This document shows, one piece after another, positions 1 through 8,580 of a DNA stretch of 64,000 nt. Source of the DNA: Tumebacillus_A lipolyticus (lineage in GTDB: Bacteria; Bacillota; Bacilli; Tumebacillales; Tumebacillaceae); NCBI RefSeq assembly GCF_042682745.1, contig NZ_JBHUIO010000006.1, positions 100,129 through 164,128 of the forward strand, in the 5' to 3' direction. Every line of letters begins with the position of its first letter. Positions within the stretch are counted from its first letter, which is position 1. The notes under the pieces were generated by a model. It was not told the origin of the DNA and made no database searches. It saw nothing but the letters and a program-made list of their open reading frames with translations. A program made the translations under genes and the position numbers.

Positions 1-351
1 CGATCGGTTACACGAAGCGGTTCTCACTTAAATAGATCGCGCCAGCCGAAATTGGCAGGGGTGTTCTCCCCGTTCTAAATCGTTCTTGATCGCTTGGTCG
101 CAAGCTGTCTAAGAAACGATGTAAGCAAAACGATCATCGCTTGCAAGGTCACTTTCTTTAGTCCTCATCAAAAGATCTAACACAAGCAATCATTTCTATC
201 AGTATTCATAAAAGAATAATGTCGCAGAAAAACGGAAGAGATCGCGATCATTCTTGAAGTTTTCCAATGATCATCCGCCCCTATTAAAAATACGAATATT
301 CCAATCTTTTGATATCCTCTTCTCAAGCAAATCACAAGGAGTTGATACACT
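1..351. other. Intergenic region, nothing recognised
   Basis: No convincing reading frame or RNA was found in this stretch. The only clear signal is the AAGGAG ribosome binding site near 337, which belongs to the next gene. The remainder is probably the promoter region of that gene and the end of whatever lies to the left of the window. Confidence 0.5.
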
Positions 352-840
352 GTGAAAAAAATCGCTGTCGGAATGGTTTCCGCATTGGCGGTACTGGCAT
401 TGGCCAGCTCGATGAGCGCATCCGCATCTGAAGTCACGCAAGAAGTACAAGCTGACAAAGGCATCAAAGCTCTCTCGATCATCTCTCCAGAAGCATTCCC
501 GTCCGAATCTGAGCCGAACGATACCAAATCGACGGCTAACCTGTTTGGAGTAGGAAAAAGCGGTACGATCGGAAAAGCAGGAGATGTGGACTGGTTCAAG
601 TTCACTGCGGATATCACCGATTATGAACGCGTGCGACTGCTTGTGCCATATGGCAGCTATGACTATGATCTCTACGTGTATGACTCCACCGGTACAAATG
701 TGATCGCAAGTTCAACCGGTGCTGGCAATGCGGATGAAACGCTCCGTTTCAACACGGTTGACGGGCAGACCTACTATATCGTGGTGAAAGGGTACTCCGG
801 CTTCTCGCCGTCCGAGCCGTACGAAGTTGCCTTCTATTGA
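352..840 (+). CDS. Secreted protein with PPC (bacterial pre-peptidase C-terminal) domain
   Basis: A 162-residue protein. The GTG start is preceded by AAGGAG at good spacing. Residues 1-26 form a Sec signal peptide (KK, hydrophobic core, ASA cleavage site). Residues about 45-162 match the PPC beta-sandwich: the SEPNDTKSTA entry, GKAGDVDWFKF, the YDLYVYD strand and a final YYIVVKGYSG. In the family this domain is usually appended to secreted peptidases; here it stands alone after a short linker, so the protein may bind a surface polymer or be a stand-alone remnant. It is monocistronic, ending at a strong hairpin. No catalytic residues can be assigned. Confidence 0.8.
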   Translation: MKKIAVGMVSALAVLALASSMSASASEVTQEVQADKGIKALSIISPEAFPSESEPNDTKSTANLFGVGKSGTIGKAGDVDWFKFTADITDYERVRLLVPYGSYDYDLYVYDSTGTNVIASSTGAGNADETLRFNTVDGQTYYIVVKGYSGFSPSEPYEVAFY

Positions 841-854
841 TCAAACGATCGATC

Positions 855-893
855 AAAAAAGCCTTTGCTCAGATGAATGAGCAAAGGCTTTTG
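855..893. terminator. Bidirectional rho-independent terminator
   Basis: The stem GCCTTTGCTC / GAGCAAAGGC has an 8-nt loop, with an A-run on the left and TTTTG on the right. It can serve both the PPC gene and the convergent RNase-H-like gene. Confidence 0.8.
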
Positions 894-933
894 TTCATAC
901 AGATTAGGATACGCAAGCGAAAAGCTGACAAGT

Positions 934-1413
934 TCAACAGCGGGTGTAGCGATCTGCCACCTTCGAAGCGACAAACGAGTCCGGCTTGATCCGCGCCTCA
1001 TACCCGCTTCCTTCCACCCAGCCGACCAGCTCTTTGATCAGCGGTTCGGTCGCCCCGTTTTGCCCGACATCGAGATGCACTTCTAAGTTCTGCACCCGCT
1101 GATCGTGCAGCAGTTCGCGCAGTTTCCCGCACAGCATCAGCGATAAGGAAGCTTCGGTGAACATCCGCTGCTTCATGTTGGTGACCATCGGCCTCGTGCG
1201 TCGATGAAAATAATACCGCGCCCCTTTGCCCACTCGATGTACGATCAGCGCCGTCACGAAGGTGGTCTTCAGGCGCGATTCTTTATTTTGCGAGTCGGAG
1301 CCGATGATGATCTTATAGTCCTCTTGGGGCTCTGCGGCCATATAGTCCAGCAGGTCTTGGGCCACGAGCGCTAAGGAGAGCGTTCCTTTTGTCGGGTTTA
1401 CAAAATCCATCAA
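934..1413 (-). CDS. RNase H-like YkuK family protein (DUF458)
   Basis: A 159-residue soluble protein. The N-terminal half carries IIIGSDSQNKE, the Asp-containing first strand of an RNase-H-like fold, followed by TTFVTALIVHRVGKGARYYF; the middle has LEVHLDVGQNG. This matches the YkuK/DUF458 family, whose biochemical role is not established. It lies downstream of rsmA on the same strand with a gap of about 70 bp, so it may be cotranscribed. The start at MMDFVNPTKG was kept because no better ribosome site is visible. The family call is solid but the function is unknown. Confidence 0.8.
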   Translation of the reverse strand: MMDFVNPTKGTLSLALVAQDLLDYMAAEPQEDYKIIIGSDSQNKESRLKTTFVTALIVHRVGKGARYYFHRRTRPMVTNMKQRMFTEASLSLMLCGKLRELLHDQRVQNLEVHLDVGQNGATEPLIKELVGWVEGSGYEARIKPDSFVASKVADRYTRC

Positions 1414-1483
1414 GTCTCACCGCCCTTTGGTGATAGTTTATTCGGCGGTGAGGAGAATCATGTAGACGGGCGCCCAAACGGGC

Positions 1484-2350
1484 TCAGGAATTGAGCAATT
1501 GATCTGCAAGTCGGGCATACTCGGCTAAGGAGAGCGTCTCCCCGCGGCGGCTCGGCTCGATTTCGGCGCGTTCGAGCGCTGCCAAAATGCTCTCCTTGTC
1601 CCGCTTGGGCTGCAGGTTGTTCTGCAGGTTGTTGAGCAGCGTTTTCCGCCGCTGGGCGAACGACGCTTTGACCAGCGCGAAGAACAGCTTTTCGTCTGCC
1701 ACCTGCACAGCGGGCGCTTTGCGAACTTTGAGCTTGATCACCGTCGACTCCACGTTGGGCGCCGGCATGAAGGATGATTCTGGCACGCGGCAGACCAGCT
1801 CCGGCTCTGTGTAGTATTGGACGGCGATCGACAGGGTGCCGTAGTCCTTGCCGCCCGGCTTCGCTGCCATCCGCTCCGCCACCTCGCGCTGCACCATCAC
1901 GACGATATGGCGCAAGGGCAATCGCTCTTCGAGCAGCTTCATCACGATCGGCGTCGTGACATAGTAGGGCAGGTTGGCGACGACCGATACTTCCATGTCG
2001 GCAAACCAAGTGGCAAACAGCTCGTGCAGGTCGGTCTCCAGCACATCTGCGTGGTGGACATGCACATTGCTGTAAGGTGCGAGCGTCTCCGTCAAGACGG
2101 GGAGCAAGCGGTTGTCCTTTTCCACCGCGACCACCTGGCGAGCGCTTTCGCACAGCTCCTGGGTCAGCGTGCCGATGCCAGGGCCGATCTCCAGCGCCCC
2201 GTTCTGTTGATCAAGCTCTGCCGCCGTCACGATCTTGTCGAGGATGTTGCCGTCGATCAAAAAGTTCTGGCCGAGCGATTTTTTAAAATGAAAGCCGTGC
2301 CGATTCACCACATCGCGGGTGACAGCAGGCGAAACGAGCCGTTTGGTCAT
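1484..2350 (-). CDS. rsmA: 16S rRNA (adenine1518-N6/adenine1519-N6)-dimethyltransferase
   Basis: RsmA/KsgA dimethylates the two adjacent adenines in the loop of helix 45 of 16S rRNA, using SAM, late in small-subunit assembly. The 288-residue protein has the full family length. Motif I is LEIGPGIGTLTQEL near residue 53 and the catalytic NLPYYVTTPIV lies near residue 125. The ATG overlaps the stop codon of rnmV by ATGA, so the two are translationally coupled, the same rnmV-rsmA order as in Bacillus. Confidence 0.97.
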   Translation of the reverse strand: MTKRLVSPAVTRDVVNRHGFHFKKSLGQNFLIDGNILDKIVTAAELDQQNGALEIGPGIGTLTQELCESARQVVAVEKDNRLLPVLTETLAPYSNVHVHHADVLETDLHELFATWFADMEVSVVANLPYYVTTPIVMKLLEERLPLRHIVVMVQREVAERMAAKPGGKDYGTLSIAVQYYTEPELVCRVPESSFMPAPNVESTVIKLKVRKAPAVQVADEKLFFALVKASFAQRRKTLLNNLQNNLQPKRDKESILAALERAEIEPSRRGETLSLAEYARLADQLLNS

Positions 2351-2919
2351 GATGAGCTTTTTCCTCCTTGGAGTTGAAACTGTGGTTCGATCTCCTGATA
2401 CACGCGCTCAAACTCCTCGCGAGACACGCCGAGCATGTTCAGCTTTTTCCAGAGCGCCTTCGCGTTGCCGTAGCCGATCCCGAGCTTTTCGCCAAGATGC
2501 TGCCTCCGCGTCGCAGCTCGCGGATGTGCGGTCAGGCCGTACTCGGTCATCTCCGCCCAGGAGAACTCAGGCTCCTCGCCCGCCCAGTCGGTGCGAACGC
2601 TCTCCAGCGCCCGGCGGATCGCATCCGGCTTCGCATTCTCGATGCCGATGTCCCCGCCTGCCATCGCTTCGTGGCGGGGCAAGAACGCATGCTTGCAACC
2701 TGGCACGCGGCGGGCGACGATCCGTCTGATCCGCTCCCCCGCATGATCCGGGTCGGTGAAGAGGATCACCCCGCGATCGCGAGCGGCCCGCTCGACCTGT
2801 CGGAGAAACGTCTCGTTGACAGCAGAGCCGCCTGAGATCAGACAATCGGCGATGACAGCCGCATCGATCGCCTGTTTGTCATGATAGCCCTCAACGACGA
2901 TCACTTCCTTGATTCTCAT
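2347..2919 (-). CDS. rnmV: Ribonuclease M5 (5S rRNA maturase)
   Basis: RNase M5 trims both ends of the 5S rRNA precursor, acting with ribosomal protein L18. The 190-residue protein begins with the Toprim fold: the catalytic Glu in VVEGYHDKQAI (residues about 8-18) and the DxD in FTDPDHAGERI. The C-terminal half matches the M5-specific domain. The ATG at 2919 was chosen over an upstream TTG because GAGGGG sits about 10 nt before it. It is coupled to rsmA. 5S genes for it to process lie at the right edge of this window. Confidence 0.95.
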   Translation of the reverse strand: MRIKEVIVVEGYHDKQAIDAAVIADCLISGGSAVNETFLRQVERAARDRGVILFTDPDHAGERIRRIVARRVPGCKHAFLPRHEAMAGGDIGIENAKPDAIRRALESVRTDWAGEEPEFSWAEMTEYGLTAHPRAATRRQHLGEKLGIGYGNAKALWKKLNMLGVSREEFERVYQEIEPQFQLQGGKSSS

Positions 2920-2945
2920 CTTTTCCCATCCCCTCAATGTTTGAA

Positions 2946-2990
2946 AAAAGCGAGTTCCGTGGGCCTCGCTGCCGCTTGGAACTCGCAGAT
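2946..2990 (-). terminator. Terminator of rodA
   Basis: On the minus strand GCGAGTTCC pairs with GGAACTCGC and is followed by TTTTTT. It lies between the rodA stop and the rnmV start. Confidence 0.8.
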
Positions 2991-2997
2991 CATCCGA

Positions 2998-4194
2998 TCA
3001 GTTGTTGCTAAAGCTCAGCTTTCGACGCCGCAAGCCGACATTGAGCACGATCCCGATCAGCATGAAGTTGACGAGGATCGAAGAGCCGCCATACGAGATG
3101 AACGGCAGCGTGACCCCGGTCATCGGCATCAGCTGCAACGACATGCCGATGTTCTCGAAGATCTGGAAGATGAACATCCCCGCGACCATCGCGCAGATGT
3201 AGAAGCCGGTGCGATCCTTCGCGGAAAACCCGTTCATGACGATGCGGTAGAGCAACAGGAAGAACAGGAAGATCAGCGCGACCGCCCCGACGAAGCCGAG
3301 CTCCTCCCCGATGGTGCTGAAGATAAAGTCGGTGTGCTGTGCGGGCACCCAGTTCCCTTGGGTCTGTGAGCCCTGATACAGCCCTTTGCCGAACAGCTGT
3401 CCCGAACCGATGGCAATTTTCGCTTGATAGACCTGAAATCCGTCACGGGTCAGATCTTGTTCTGGATGGATAAACGTGTGGAAACGCTTGAGCTGATGCT
3501 CTTCCAAAACACCTTTCTCAGCAAGAAAATCCATCCCAGACAAAAACTGTTCCGGATAGACCATCGTCAAGGTGAAGAACAAAGCTAACGCAACAGATGC
3601 GGAGCCGAGCATCCACCAGAACCACTTTTTCGGCAAATGCATAAACAGAGCGGTGGCGACGATCGCCATCAGCATCATCGTCTGACCGAGATCAGGTTCG
3701 GCGACGATCAGCCCGATGCCCAAGATCGACGCTCCGGTGATCAGCAGATAGCTGCGGGTAGGATCGGGCAACTTCCCGTCCTCATCCTCCTGCTCGTTGG
3801 CCAAGTATTTGGCCAGCATCAGGATGAACACCACCTTAAAAAACTCGGACGGCTGCAGATTGGTGCCGCCTGGCAGCGGAATCCAACCGTACGCGCCTGT
3901 CTCAGCGGCGACGCTGGGAAATAGAAAGACGACGCACAGCAGCACGATGATCGTCCAATAGGCGAACTCAATATAGCGCAGCAAGTGCCGATAATCGATG
4001 CGCATCAGAACAAACATCGTGATCAGCCCGAGGCCGATCCACACCGATTGCTTGATCACAAACAGCGTGCTACCGCCTTCAAACGAACGAGTCGCACTGG
4101 AAATCGCAAGCAGACTCGCGCCGCAGATGGCGATGACCACAAGAATCAAAAAGAAGTCCAGATCCTTCAACCAACGCAATCTATTATTGCTCAT
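2998..4194 (-). CDS. rodA: RodA/FtsW/SpoVE-family peptidoglycan glycosyltransferase
   Basis: A SEDS-family integral membrane protein of 398 residues with about ten transmembrane helices. SEDS proteins polymerise lipid II with a partner class B PBP. Family motifs seen: LQPSEFFKVVFILMLAKYL, the Asp-containing AEPDLGQ, the long extracytoplasmic loop with RFHTFIHPEQD, and PFISYGGSS near the C-terminus. The ATG at 4194 has GGGAGAGGT upstream and lets the protein start directly before the first helix (DLDFFLILVV). It is monocistronic, with its own terminator. RodA is favoured over FtsW or SpoVE by the compact loop, but the subtype is not certain. Confidence 0.85.
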   Translation of the reverse strand: MSNNRLRWLKDLDFFLILVVIAICGASLLAISSATRSFEGGSTLFVIKQSVWIGLGLITMFVLMRIDYRHLLRYIEFAYWTIIVLLCVVFLFPSVAAETGAYGWIPLPGGTNLQPSEFFKVVFILMLAKYLANEQEDEDGKLPDPTRSYLLITGASILGIGLIVAEPDLGQTMMLMAIVATALFMHLPKKWFWWMLGSASVALALFFTLTMVYPEQFLSGMDFLAEKGVLEEHQLKRFHTFIHPEQDLTRDGFQVYQAKIAIGSGQLFGKGLYQGSQTQGNWVPAQHTDFIFSTIGEELGFVGAVALIFLFFLLLYRIVMNGFSAKDRTGFYICAMVAGMFIFQIFENIGMSLQLMPMTGVTLPFISYGGSSILVNFMLIGIVLNVGLRRRKLSFSNN

Positions 4195-4540
4195 CGAGCA
4201 TACCTCTCCCACGTTTGATCTTGACAAACTCCAGTACCGTCCCATTATAGCAAACCGGCACCAAAAAAAGGAGAGGAAGAGGTCACTTCCGTAAAATTCC
4301 CTTGTAAGAAAAAGGATATTCCTTCTATGTGTAAAAGGTTGCGCTCACTTCCCGAAAATTGAAATCGGTTGGGTGGCTCGAAAAGAAGTAGAACGCATAA
4401 AATGATGGTCAGCTTTGATCAAAAAGAGTCGAAAATCGCCGATTTCTGCTAATCGAACTCGCGGTACACAGGTCATCCAGACGCAAAAGCCATTGCTTCC
4501 ACAGGCAGGTCCGCTGCCTCACTAAAATTTTCTAACAATT

Positions 4541-4579
4541 TAAATAATTATTGATCTATCAAATTAACAATGATACATT
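4541..4579 (+). promoter_or_regulatory. Mini-protein family promoter, copy 1
   Basis: Reads TAAATAATTATTGATC (-35 TTGATC at 4551-4556), a 17-bp spacer ending TGA, then TACATT at 4574-4579. The same upstream AT-rich block, TTGAT and 17-bp spacing precede four other members of the mini-protein family. Confidence 0.65.
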
Positions 4580-4611
4580 ACTATCATAAAATAAAATAGG
4601 CGGTGACGAAC

Positions 4612-4767
4612 TTGATAGAGAAATTTTCTGCCCTGCTTGGGATAAAGCCGGATGTCGAGCCGAAAGAGGATCTCCTCTGCCTCTTCCAGCCCGAATGCTC
4701 CTCCGCCTACGCAAGTTTCAGCGATAAAAATGGCATGTTGACCTTCGTACGCTGTGACTGCTTCTAA
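4612..4767 (+). CDS. Four-cysteine mini-protein, copy 1 (detached member)
   Basis: A 51-residue member of the local family. It starts at TTG with AGGCGGTG upstream; an in-frame GTG at 4603 is the alternative. The N-terminus MIEKFSALLGIKPDVEPKE matches the other copies. Cysteines at 23, 29, 48 and 50 give C-x5-C-x18-C-x-C, and the protein ends CDCF. It has its own promoter and terminator, and lies 3.3 kb from the rest of the array, separated by the AKR, MFS and HxlR genes. It is the most divergent intact copy. There is no Sec signal and no double-Gly leader. Confidence 0.8.
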   Translation: MIEKFSALLGIKPDVEPKEDLLCLFQPECSSAYASFSDKNGMLTFVRCDCF

Positions 4768-4784
4768 ACACAGTTGCACAAAAA

Positions 4785-4816
4785 AGGCTGTCGCATCGAC
4801 GCGACAGCCTTTCTTG
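4785..4816 (+). terminator. Terminator of mini-protein copy 1
   Basis: The stem AGGCTGTCGC / GCGACAGCCT is followed by TTCTTG. Nearly the same hairpin recurs after copies at 9.66 and 9.99 kb, so the whole transcription unit was duplicated, not only the coding part. Confidence 0.85.
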
Positions 4817-4977
4817 TTGCTCGCCTATCACCGAGCCCCTCTCATGTCAGCCCCTGAAATCAAACAAGTAAAACGACCGATACCACTCCATCGATCATTG
4901 ACTGCCGGAGAAGAGCATCCGGTAATTCCACAAGTCGGATAAAAAGATCCGACTGCAAGGCGCCTTTTGCTTCCAAA

Positions 4978-5817
4978 CTAGAAATCGAAATTGTCCGGAT
5001 CTGGTCCGACCCTGCGATGCTGATCGAGGGCGGAGATCGCAGCCATATCGGCATCGCTCAACGAGAAGTCAAAGAGCGCCGCGTTGGACTGAATCCGGCT
5101 GGCGTGGATCGACTTCGGAATCGTTGCCCAGCCGCTTTGGAGCTGCCAGCGCAGCACGATCTGCGCGACCGATTTTCCTGCGCGTTCCGCAATCTCCATG
5201 AGCACCGGCTCTCCCAAGATTTCCCCCTGCATCAGCGGCGACCAGGCGACGGGCAAGATGCCTTGTTCGTCTAAAAATCGCTTCAGCTCCGCCTGAACGA
5301 GTCGCGGATGGCGCTCCACTTGATCGATCGCCGGCTTCACCGTCGCCTCTTTCAGCAGTTTTTCCAGGTGGTGGATGTGAAAATTGCTCACTCCGATCGC
5401 GCCGACGCGCCCTTCGCGATACAGAGTTTCGAGCGCCTTCCAGCTCTCCAGATATTTACCCTCAACCGGCCAGTGGATCAGGTACAGGTCGAGAGATTCC
5501 AAGCCGAGCTTTTTCAAGCTGGTCTCATAGGCGGCAATCGCGCTCTCATAGCCCTGATCTGAATTCCACAGTTTCGAAGTGATAAACAGATCGTCTCGCG
5601 TAAGCCCGGTGCGCTTCAGCCCGCGGCGGATCCCTTCGCCTACGCCCTCTTCGTTCTGGTAGATGGCTGCCGTATCGATATGACGATAGCCGACGACGAT
5701 CGCCTCCTCAACAGCCTGAATGACCGCATCGCCCTCCTCGACCTTGAAGACGCCTAGACCGAGCCACGGAAAAGGTTTCCCGTGGTTTAGTTTTACAGTC
5801 GCTTGCAAGTTTTGCAT
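4978..5817 (-). CDS. Aldo/keto reductase
   Basis: A 279-residue NAD(P)H-dependent (beta/alpha)8-barrel oxidoreductase. The AKR signature is complete: GYRHIDTAAIYQNE with catalytic Asp and Tyr, LWNSDQGYESA with ITSKLW before it (catalytic Lys), IHWP with catalytic His, and the cofactor motif IPKSIHASRIQSN. It starts at the ATG behind GAGGAGG. It lies immediately downstream of the MFS gene on the same strand, so the pair is probably one HxlR-controlled unit for handling reactive carbonyls or similar toxic compounds. The real substrate cannot be read from sequence. Confidence 0.92.
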   Translation of the reverse strand: MQNLQATVKLNHGKPFPWLGLGVFKVEEGDAVIQAVEEAIVVGYRHIDTAAIYQNEEGVGEGIRRGLKRTGLTRDDLFITSKLWNSDQGYESAIAAYETSLKKLGLESLDLYLIHWPVEGKYLESWKALETLYREGRVGAIGVSNFHIHHLEKLLKEATVKPAIDQVERHPRLVQAELKRFLDEQGILPVAWSPLMQGEILGEPVLMEIAERAGKSVAQIVLRWQLQSGWATIPKSIHASRIQSNAALFDFSLSDADMAAISALDQHRRVGPDPDNFDF

Positions 5818-5894
5818 GTGATGATCCTCCTCATCGATCTGGTTTGAATTCAAGATGATCAGCATCTTGAAAAGTTAGCATTCTGCCCCGAACC

Positions 5895-7103
5895 TTATGT
5901 TCGCTCCAGCCTGGCGGAAATCCCCGTCAGCAGCACCGCAACGATCACCAGCAAAGCGCCGACCCACGGAGTATGCACAAGCCCGAAGGAATTTACAACA
6001 AGTCCTCCGATCACCGAGCCGATCGCAATGCCGATGTTGAACGCTGAAATGTTGATCGCAGAAGCTACATCCACTGCTGCTGGAAAATATTTTTCGGCCA
6101 GTTGGACAACATACAGCTGAAGGCCGGGAACATTCATGAAGGCGAACAGACCCATCAAAAGCACCCCGATGATGCCGGCCGTTCGATATGGCACAAGAAA
6201 TGTCAGCAGGACCAACACGGCTGCTTGCAGGATGAACATGATGAAGAGCGCGCGAATCGGGCTCTTGTTGGCCCATCTTCCACCTAGCGAATTGCCGATT
6301 GCCACAGCCAGACCATAGCCGATCAACATGATGTTGATCGCGCCGCTGCTCAACCCGGTCACATCGTGCAGGAGCGGTGTCAGATAGGTAAACGCAACGA
6401 ACGTCCCGCCATAGCCGAGCGCCGTGATCAGAAAGGCGAGCACCAATCGGCCGTTGGTGATCAATTTGATCATATCCGAAAACGCAACCGGAGGGGATTG
6501 CTTCAATCGATTGGGAATCAGAATCGCGCTGGCGATGAGCGCGATCAGCCCTAATAAGGCCACGCCGGCAAATGTCGCCCGCCAGTTGAAGAATTCCCCG
6601 ATCAAAGTCCCAAGCGGAACACCGGTCACGATCGCGATCGTCAGGCCAGTAAACATCAGGGCGATCGCGCTCGCCTTTTTTTCGGGGGCGACCAATTGAA
6701 CCGCGATGGTCGATCCGATGGAAAAGAATACACCGTGCGAGAACGCTGTGACAAAACGAGCGATCAACAACAGCTCAAACGATGGGGAAAGCGCAGCAAT
6801 CCCGTTGCCGATGATGAACAACCCCATCAGCGACATCAGCAGCTTCTTGCGGCTCATCCGATTGGTCAGCGCGGTGATGATCGGTGCTCCGACCGCGACA
6901 CCGATCGCATAGCCGGAAATCAGCAGGCCCGCGAACGTAAGGCCGATATTTAGATCCTCGGCGATCGAGGTGAGCAGTCCGACAGGAACAAACTCTGTGG
7001 TTCCGATTCCATATGCGCTGATCGCCAGAGCGATCAAAGCCCAAGTTCCCGATTGCGTCGACATGCTGGATCGGGACGCCGATCGAGAAATATGCAAGCT
7101 CAT
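5895..7103 (-). CDS. MFS transporter, DHA1 family (drug efflux type)
   Basis: A 402-residue, 12-helix proton-coupled exporter. The first loop carries GVAVGAPIITALTNRMSRKKLL, the MFS motif A region, and helix 5 has GVPLGTLIGEFFNWRATF, typical of the YdhP/AraJ/PbuE-like DHA1 group. The ATG has GAGGAGG at good spacing. It is divergent from the HxlR regulator gene, with tandem repeat elements in the shared intergenic region, suggesting inducible efflux. The downstream AKR gene probably shares its transcript. Confidence 0.9.
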   Translation of the reverse strand: MSLHISRSASRSSMSTQSGTWALIALAISAYGIGTTEFVPVGLLTSIAEDLNIGLTFAGLLISGYAIGVAVGAPIITALTNRMSRKKLLMSLMGLFIIGNGIAALSPSFELLLIARFVTAFSHGVFFSIGSTIAVQLVAPEKKASAIALMFTGLTIAIVTGVPLGTLIGEFFNWRATFAGVALLGLIALIASAILIPNRLKQSPPVAFSDMIKLITNGRLVLAFLITALGYGGTFVAFTYLTPLLHDVTGLSSGAINIMLIGYGLAVAIGNSLGGRWANKSPIRALFIMFILQAAVLVLLTFLVPYRTAGIIGVLLMGLFAFMNVPGLQLYVVQLAEKYFPAAVDVASAINISAFNIGIAIGSVIGGLVVNSFGLVHTPWVGALLVIVAVLLTGISARLERT

Positions 7104-7196
7104 CGTGATCCTCCTCTATCAGATCATATTGTGTGACCTTTACTTCTGGTTCACGAGTGTTATTATATAGCCGTAAAGTTGCTGCTGATAAGTACG

Positions 7197-7237
7197 CACT
7201 TTCAAGTGATATAGGCACTCCAAAGTAATATAGGCAC
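7197..7237. promoter_or_regulatory. Candidate HxlR operator (palindrome plus tandem repeat)
   Basis: CACTTTCAAGTG (7197-7208) is a near-perfect palindrome. A 15-bp element AAGTRATATAGGCAC occurs twice, at 7204-7218 and 7223-7237, with a 19-bp period. It sits just upstream of the HxlR gene and between it and the divergent MFS gene, where an autoregulatory site would be expected. Functional assignment is inference. Confidence 0.45.
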
Positions 7238-7274
7238 CAAAAAGTTCCTATCTGATGAGGAGGAGACGCGGACG

Positions 7275-7610
7275 ATGAAATACAACATTCCGGTCGAAGC
7301 TACGCTCGAAGTGATCGGAGGAAAGTGGAAGGTCGTTATCATGTGCCACCTGATCAAAGGGGAGAAGCGAACCAGCGAGCTAAAACGACTGATGCCGGGC
7401 ATCACACAGAAGATGCTGACCCAGCAATTGCGCGAGCTTGAACATGATGGGGTGCTGCAGAGAGAGATTTTTGAACAAGTTCCGCCAAAGGTCATCTATT
7501 CGCTAACCGATTATGGCTGGTCCTTACGCCCCATTCTCGATTCGATGTGTGCATGGGGAGAACAACATATTGAACAGTCGGCAAAAAACAGTAATACCGT
7601 TTCCGGATGA
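7275..7610 (+). CDS. HxlR-family winged-helix transcriptional regulator
   Basis: A 111-residue DNA-binding protein. It has the HxlR hallmark EVIGGKWKVVIMCHLIKGEKRTSEL, the recognition region LMPGITQKMLTQQLRELEHDGVLQRE, and the wing VPPKVIYSLTDYGWSL. Members of the family (HxlR, YodB, CatR) respond to aldehydes, quinones or diamide, often through a Cys near residue 6; here no Cys exists before residue 24, so YodB-type Cys6 sensing is unlikely. Divergent transcription suggests that it controls the MFS-AKR unit. Confidence 0.9.
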   Translation: MKYNIPVEATLEVIGGKWKVVIMCHLIKGEKRTSELKRLMPGITQKMLTQQLRELEHDGVLQREIFEQVPPKVIYSLTDYGWSLRPILDSMCAWGEQHIEQSAKNSNTVSG

Positions 7611-8036
7611 TTCACTCTGTGCTGTCTTTCTAGTCGCCATATCAACTGGTGACTAGAAGCTTCCAATCTGCTTCACCTGACTCGCAACAGGGTTAACTCT
7701 GCACCTTTCCTGCCGCAAATTTCCCCGACAAAACTTTCGATCCGATCTTCAGAGTTTTTCTCACCTCGTCCATCCGGTTCCGATTTTTTTTGCAATACGC
7801 CTCGGCAATTGCCGAACTCCTTCCGATCTACCTCCAATTCTGGTACAACGCTCATCTTCATGATCAGATTCTCCAGCCGTTTGCTTGACCTTCTCACAGC
7901 CGCAGCAACATTCGGATGGTGTGTAAGTGGTAGCTTCCCTGCAAAAATTCTGATTGTCACGCATTCACCCATGCGAAAAGTAGGTTCTGTTCTTCTACCA
8001 CCTCCAATATCCATAGAAAAGAGGAGGTGTTTTGAG
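7611..8036. other. Intergenic, no gene supported
   Basis: A 426-bp gap. An imperfect hairpin near 7630-7665 (CTAGTCGCC / GGTGACTAG) may end the HxlR transcript. Minus-strand frames here contain several Cys residues but lack a good ribosome site and resemble no family. Nothing like the AT-rich promoter of the other mini-protein genes is seen before copy 2. Confidence 0.4.
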
Positions 8037-8216
8037 ATGATTGCTAAGTTTTCAGCTCTAATCGGTGTCAAACAAGAGACCGCTTCCGCAGAACCCGAAT
8101 ATGTGATCTCATGCGGTTCATACCCAGGTTGTACCGATCCCCGCGGTGCCGTATTTTTCTGGTTTAACAACCAACCGGTCTACCAGTATTGCGGCTGTGA
8201 CTACTACGGATCATAA
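8037..8216 (+). CDS. Four-cysteine mini-protein, copy 2
   Basis: 59 residues, ATG behind GAGGAGG. The N-terminus MIAKFSALIGVKQ is the family consensus. Cysteines at 26, 32, 52 and 54 (C-x5-C-x19-C-G-C), with a short extra tail DYYGS after the CGC. Between the Cys pairs is the strand-like FFWFNNQPVYQY, which matches the aromatic-rich segment of the other copies. It is its own unit, closed by a strong terminator. The protein is charged and polar overall, and too short for a signal peptide plus a mature domain. Confidence 0.85.
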   Translation: MIAKFSALIGVKQETASAEPEYVISCGSYPGCTDPRGAVFFWFNNQPVYQYCGCDYYGS

Positions 8217-8241
8217 ACGACCTCAGAAGAAGCTTCTCCTG

Positions 8242-8281
8242 AACAGGCTTGTCTTAAACTTAGACAAGCCTGTTTCCTTTT
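8242..8281 (+). terminator. Terminator of mini-protein copy 2
   Basis: The stem AACAGGCTTGTC / GACAAGCCTGTT is followed by TCCTTTTC. Confidence 0.85.
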
Positions 8282-8309
8282 CGCTCCCACCAAAGATTCT
8301 TCTATTTTT

Positions 8310-8348
8310 TAAAAAATTATTGATAAAATTATATATTAATGATAATAT
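8310..8348 (+). promoter_or_regulatory. Mini-protein family promoter, copy 3
   Basis: AT-rich block with TTGATA at 8320-8325, a 17-bp spacer ending TGA (extended -10), and TAATAT at 8343-8348. ATTAT before the -35 and ATAAT at the -10 form an inverted repeat. Confidence 0.7.
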
Positions 8349-8389
8349 TACATTATTACAGAAAATTCACAGTATAGGAGGGTTTGTTG

Positions 8390-8560
8390 ATGCTCGAAAA
8401 ATTTTCGAATCTGATTGGTGTCAATCAGGCATCCAAAATCGAACCGGAAGTACTGGTTGACTGCCGCGCCGACAGAAGATGTACCGATGTCACGATGGAA
8501 GCTACCTTCCACATCCTGCCGAATGGCACTTGGGTCTTCCAACACTGCGGGTGCTACTAA
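8390..8560 (+). CDS. Four-cysteine mini-protein, copy 3
   Basis: 56 residues, ATG with TAGGAGGG upstream. It starts MLEKFSNLIGVNQ (Asn replaces the usual Ala) and continues KIEPEVLVDC. Cysteines at 25, 31, 53 and 55 (C-x5-C-x21-C-G-C). The aromatic segment is ATFHILPNGTWVFQH. It has a dedicated promoter and terminator. Confidence 0.85.
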   Translation: MLEKFSNLIGVNQASKIEPEVLVDCRADRRCTDVTMEATFHILPNGTWVFQHCGCY

Positions 8561-8580
8561 GGTAGAAAAGGCATCATGAA

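Noticed and set aside
7673..8170. Minus-strand Cys-containing frames before mini-protein copy 2
   Set aside because: Considered as a further peptide gene, but no ribosome site, no family N-terminus and no C-x5-C...C-x-C pattern.
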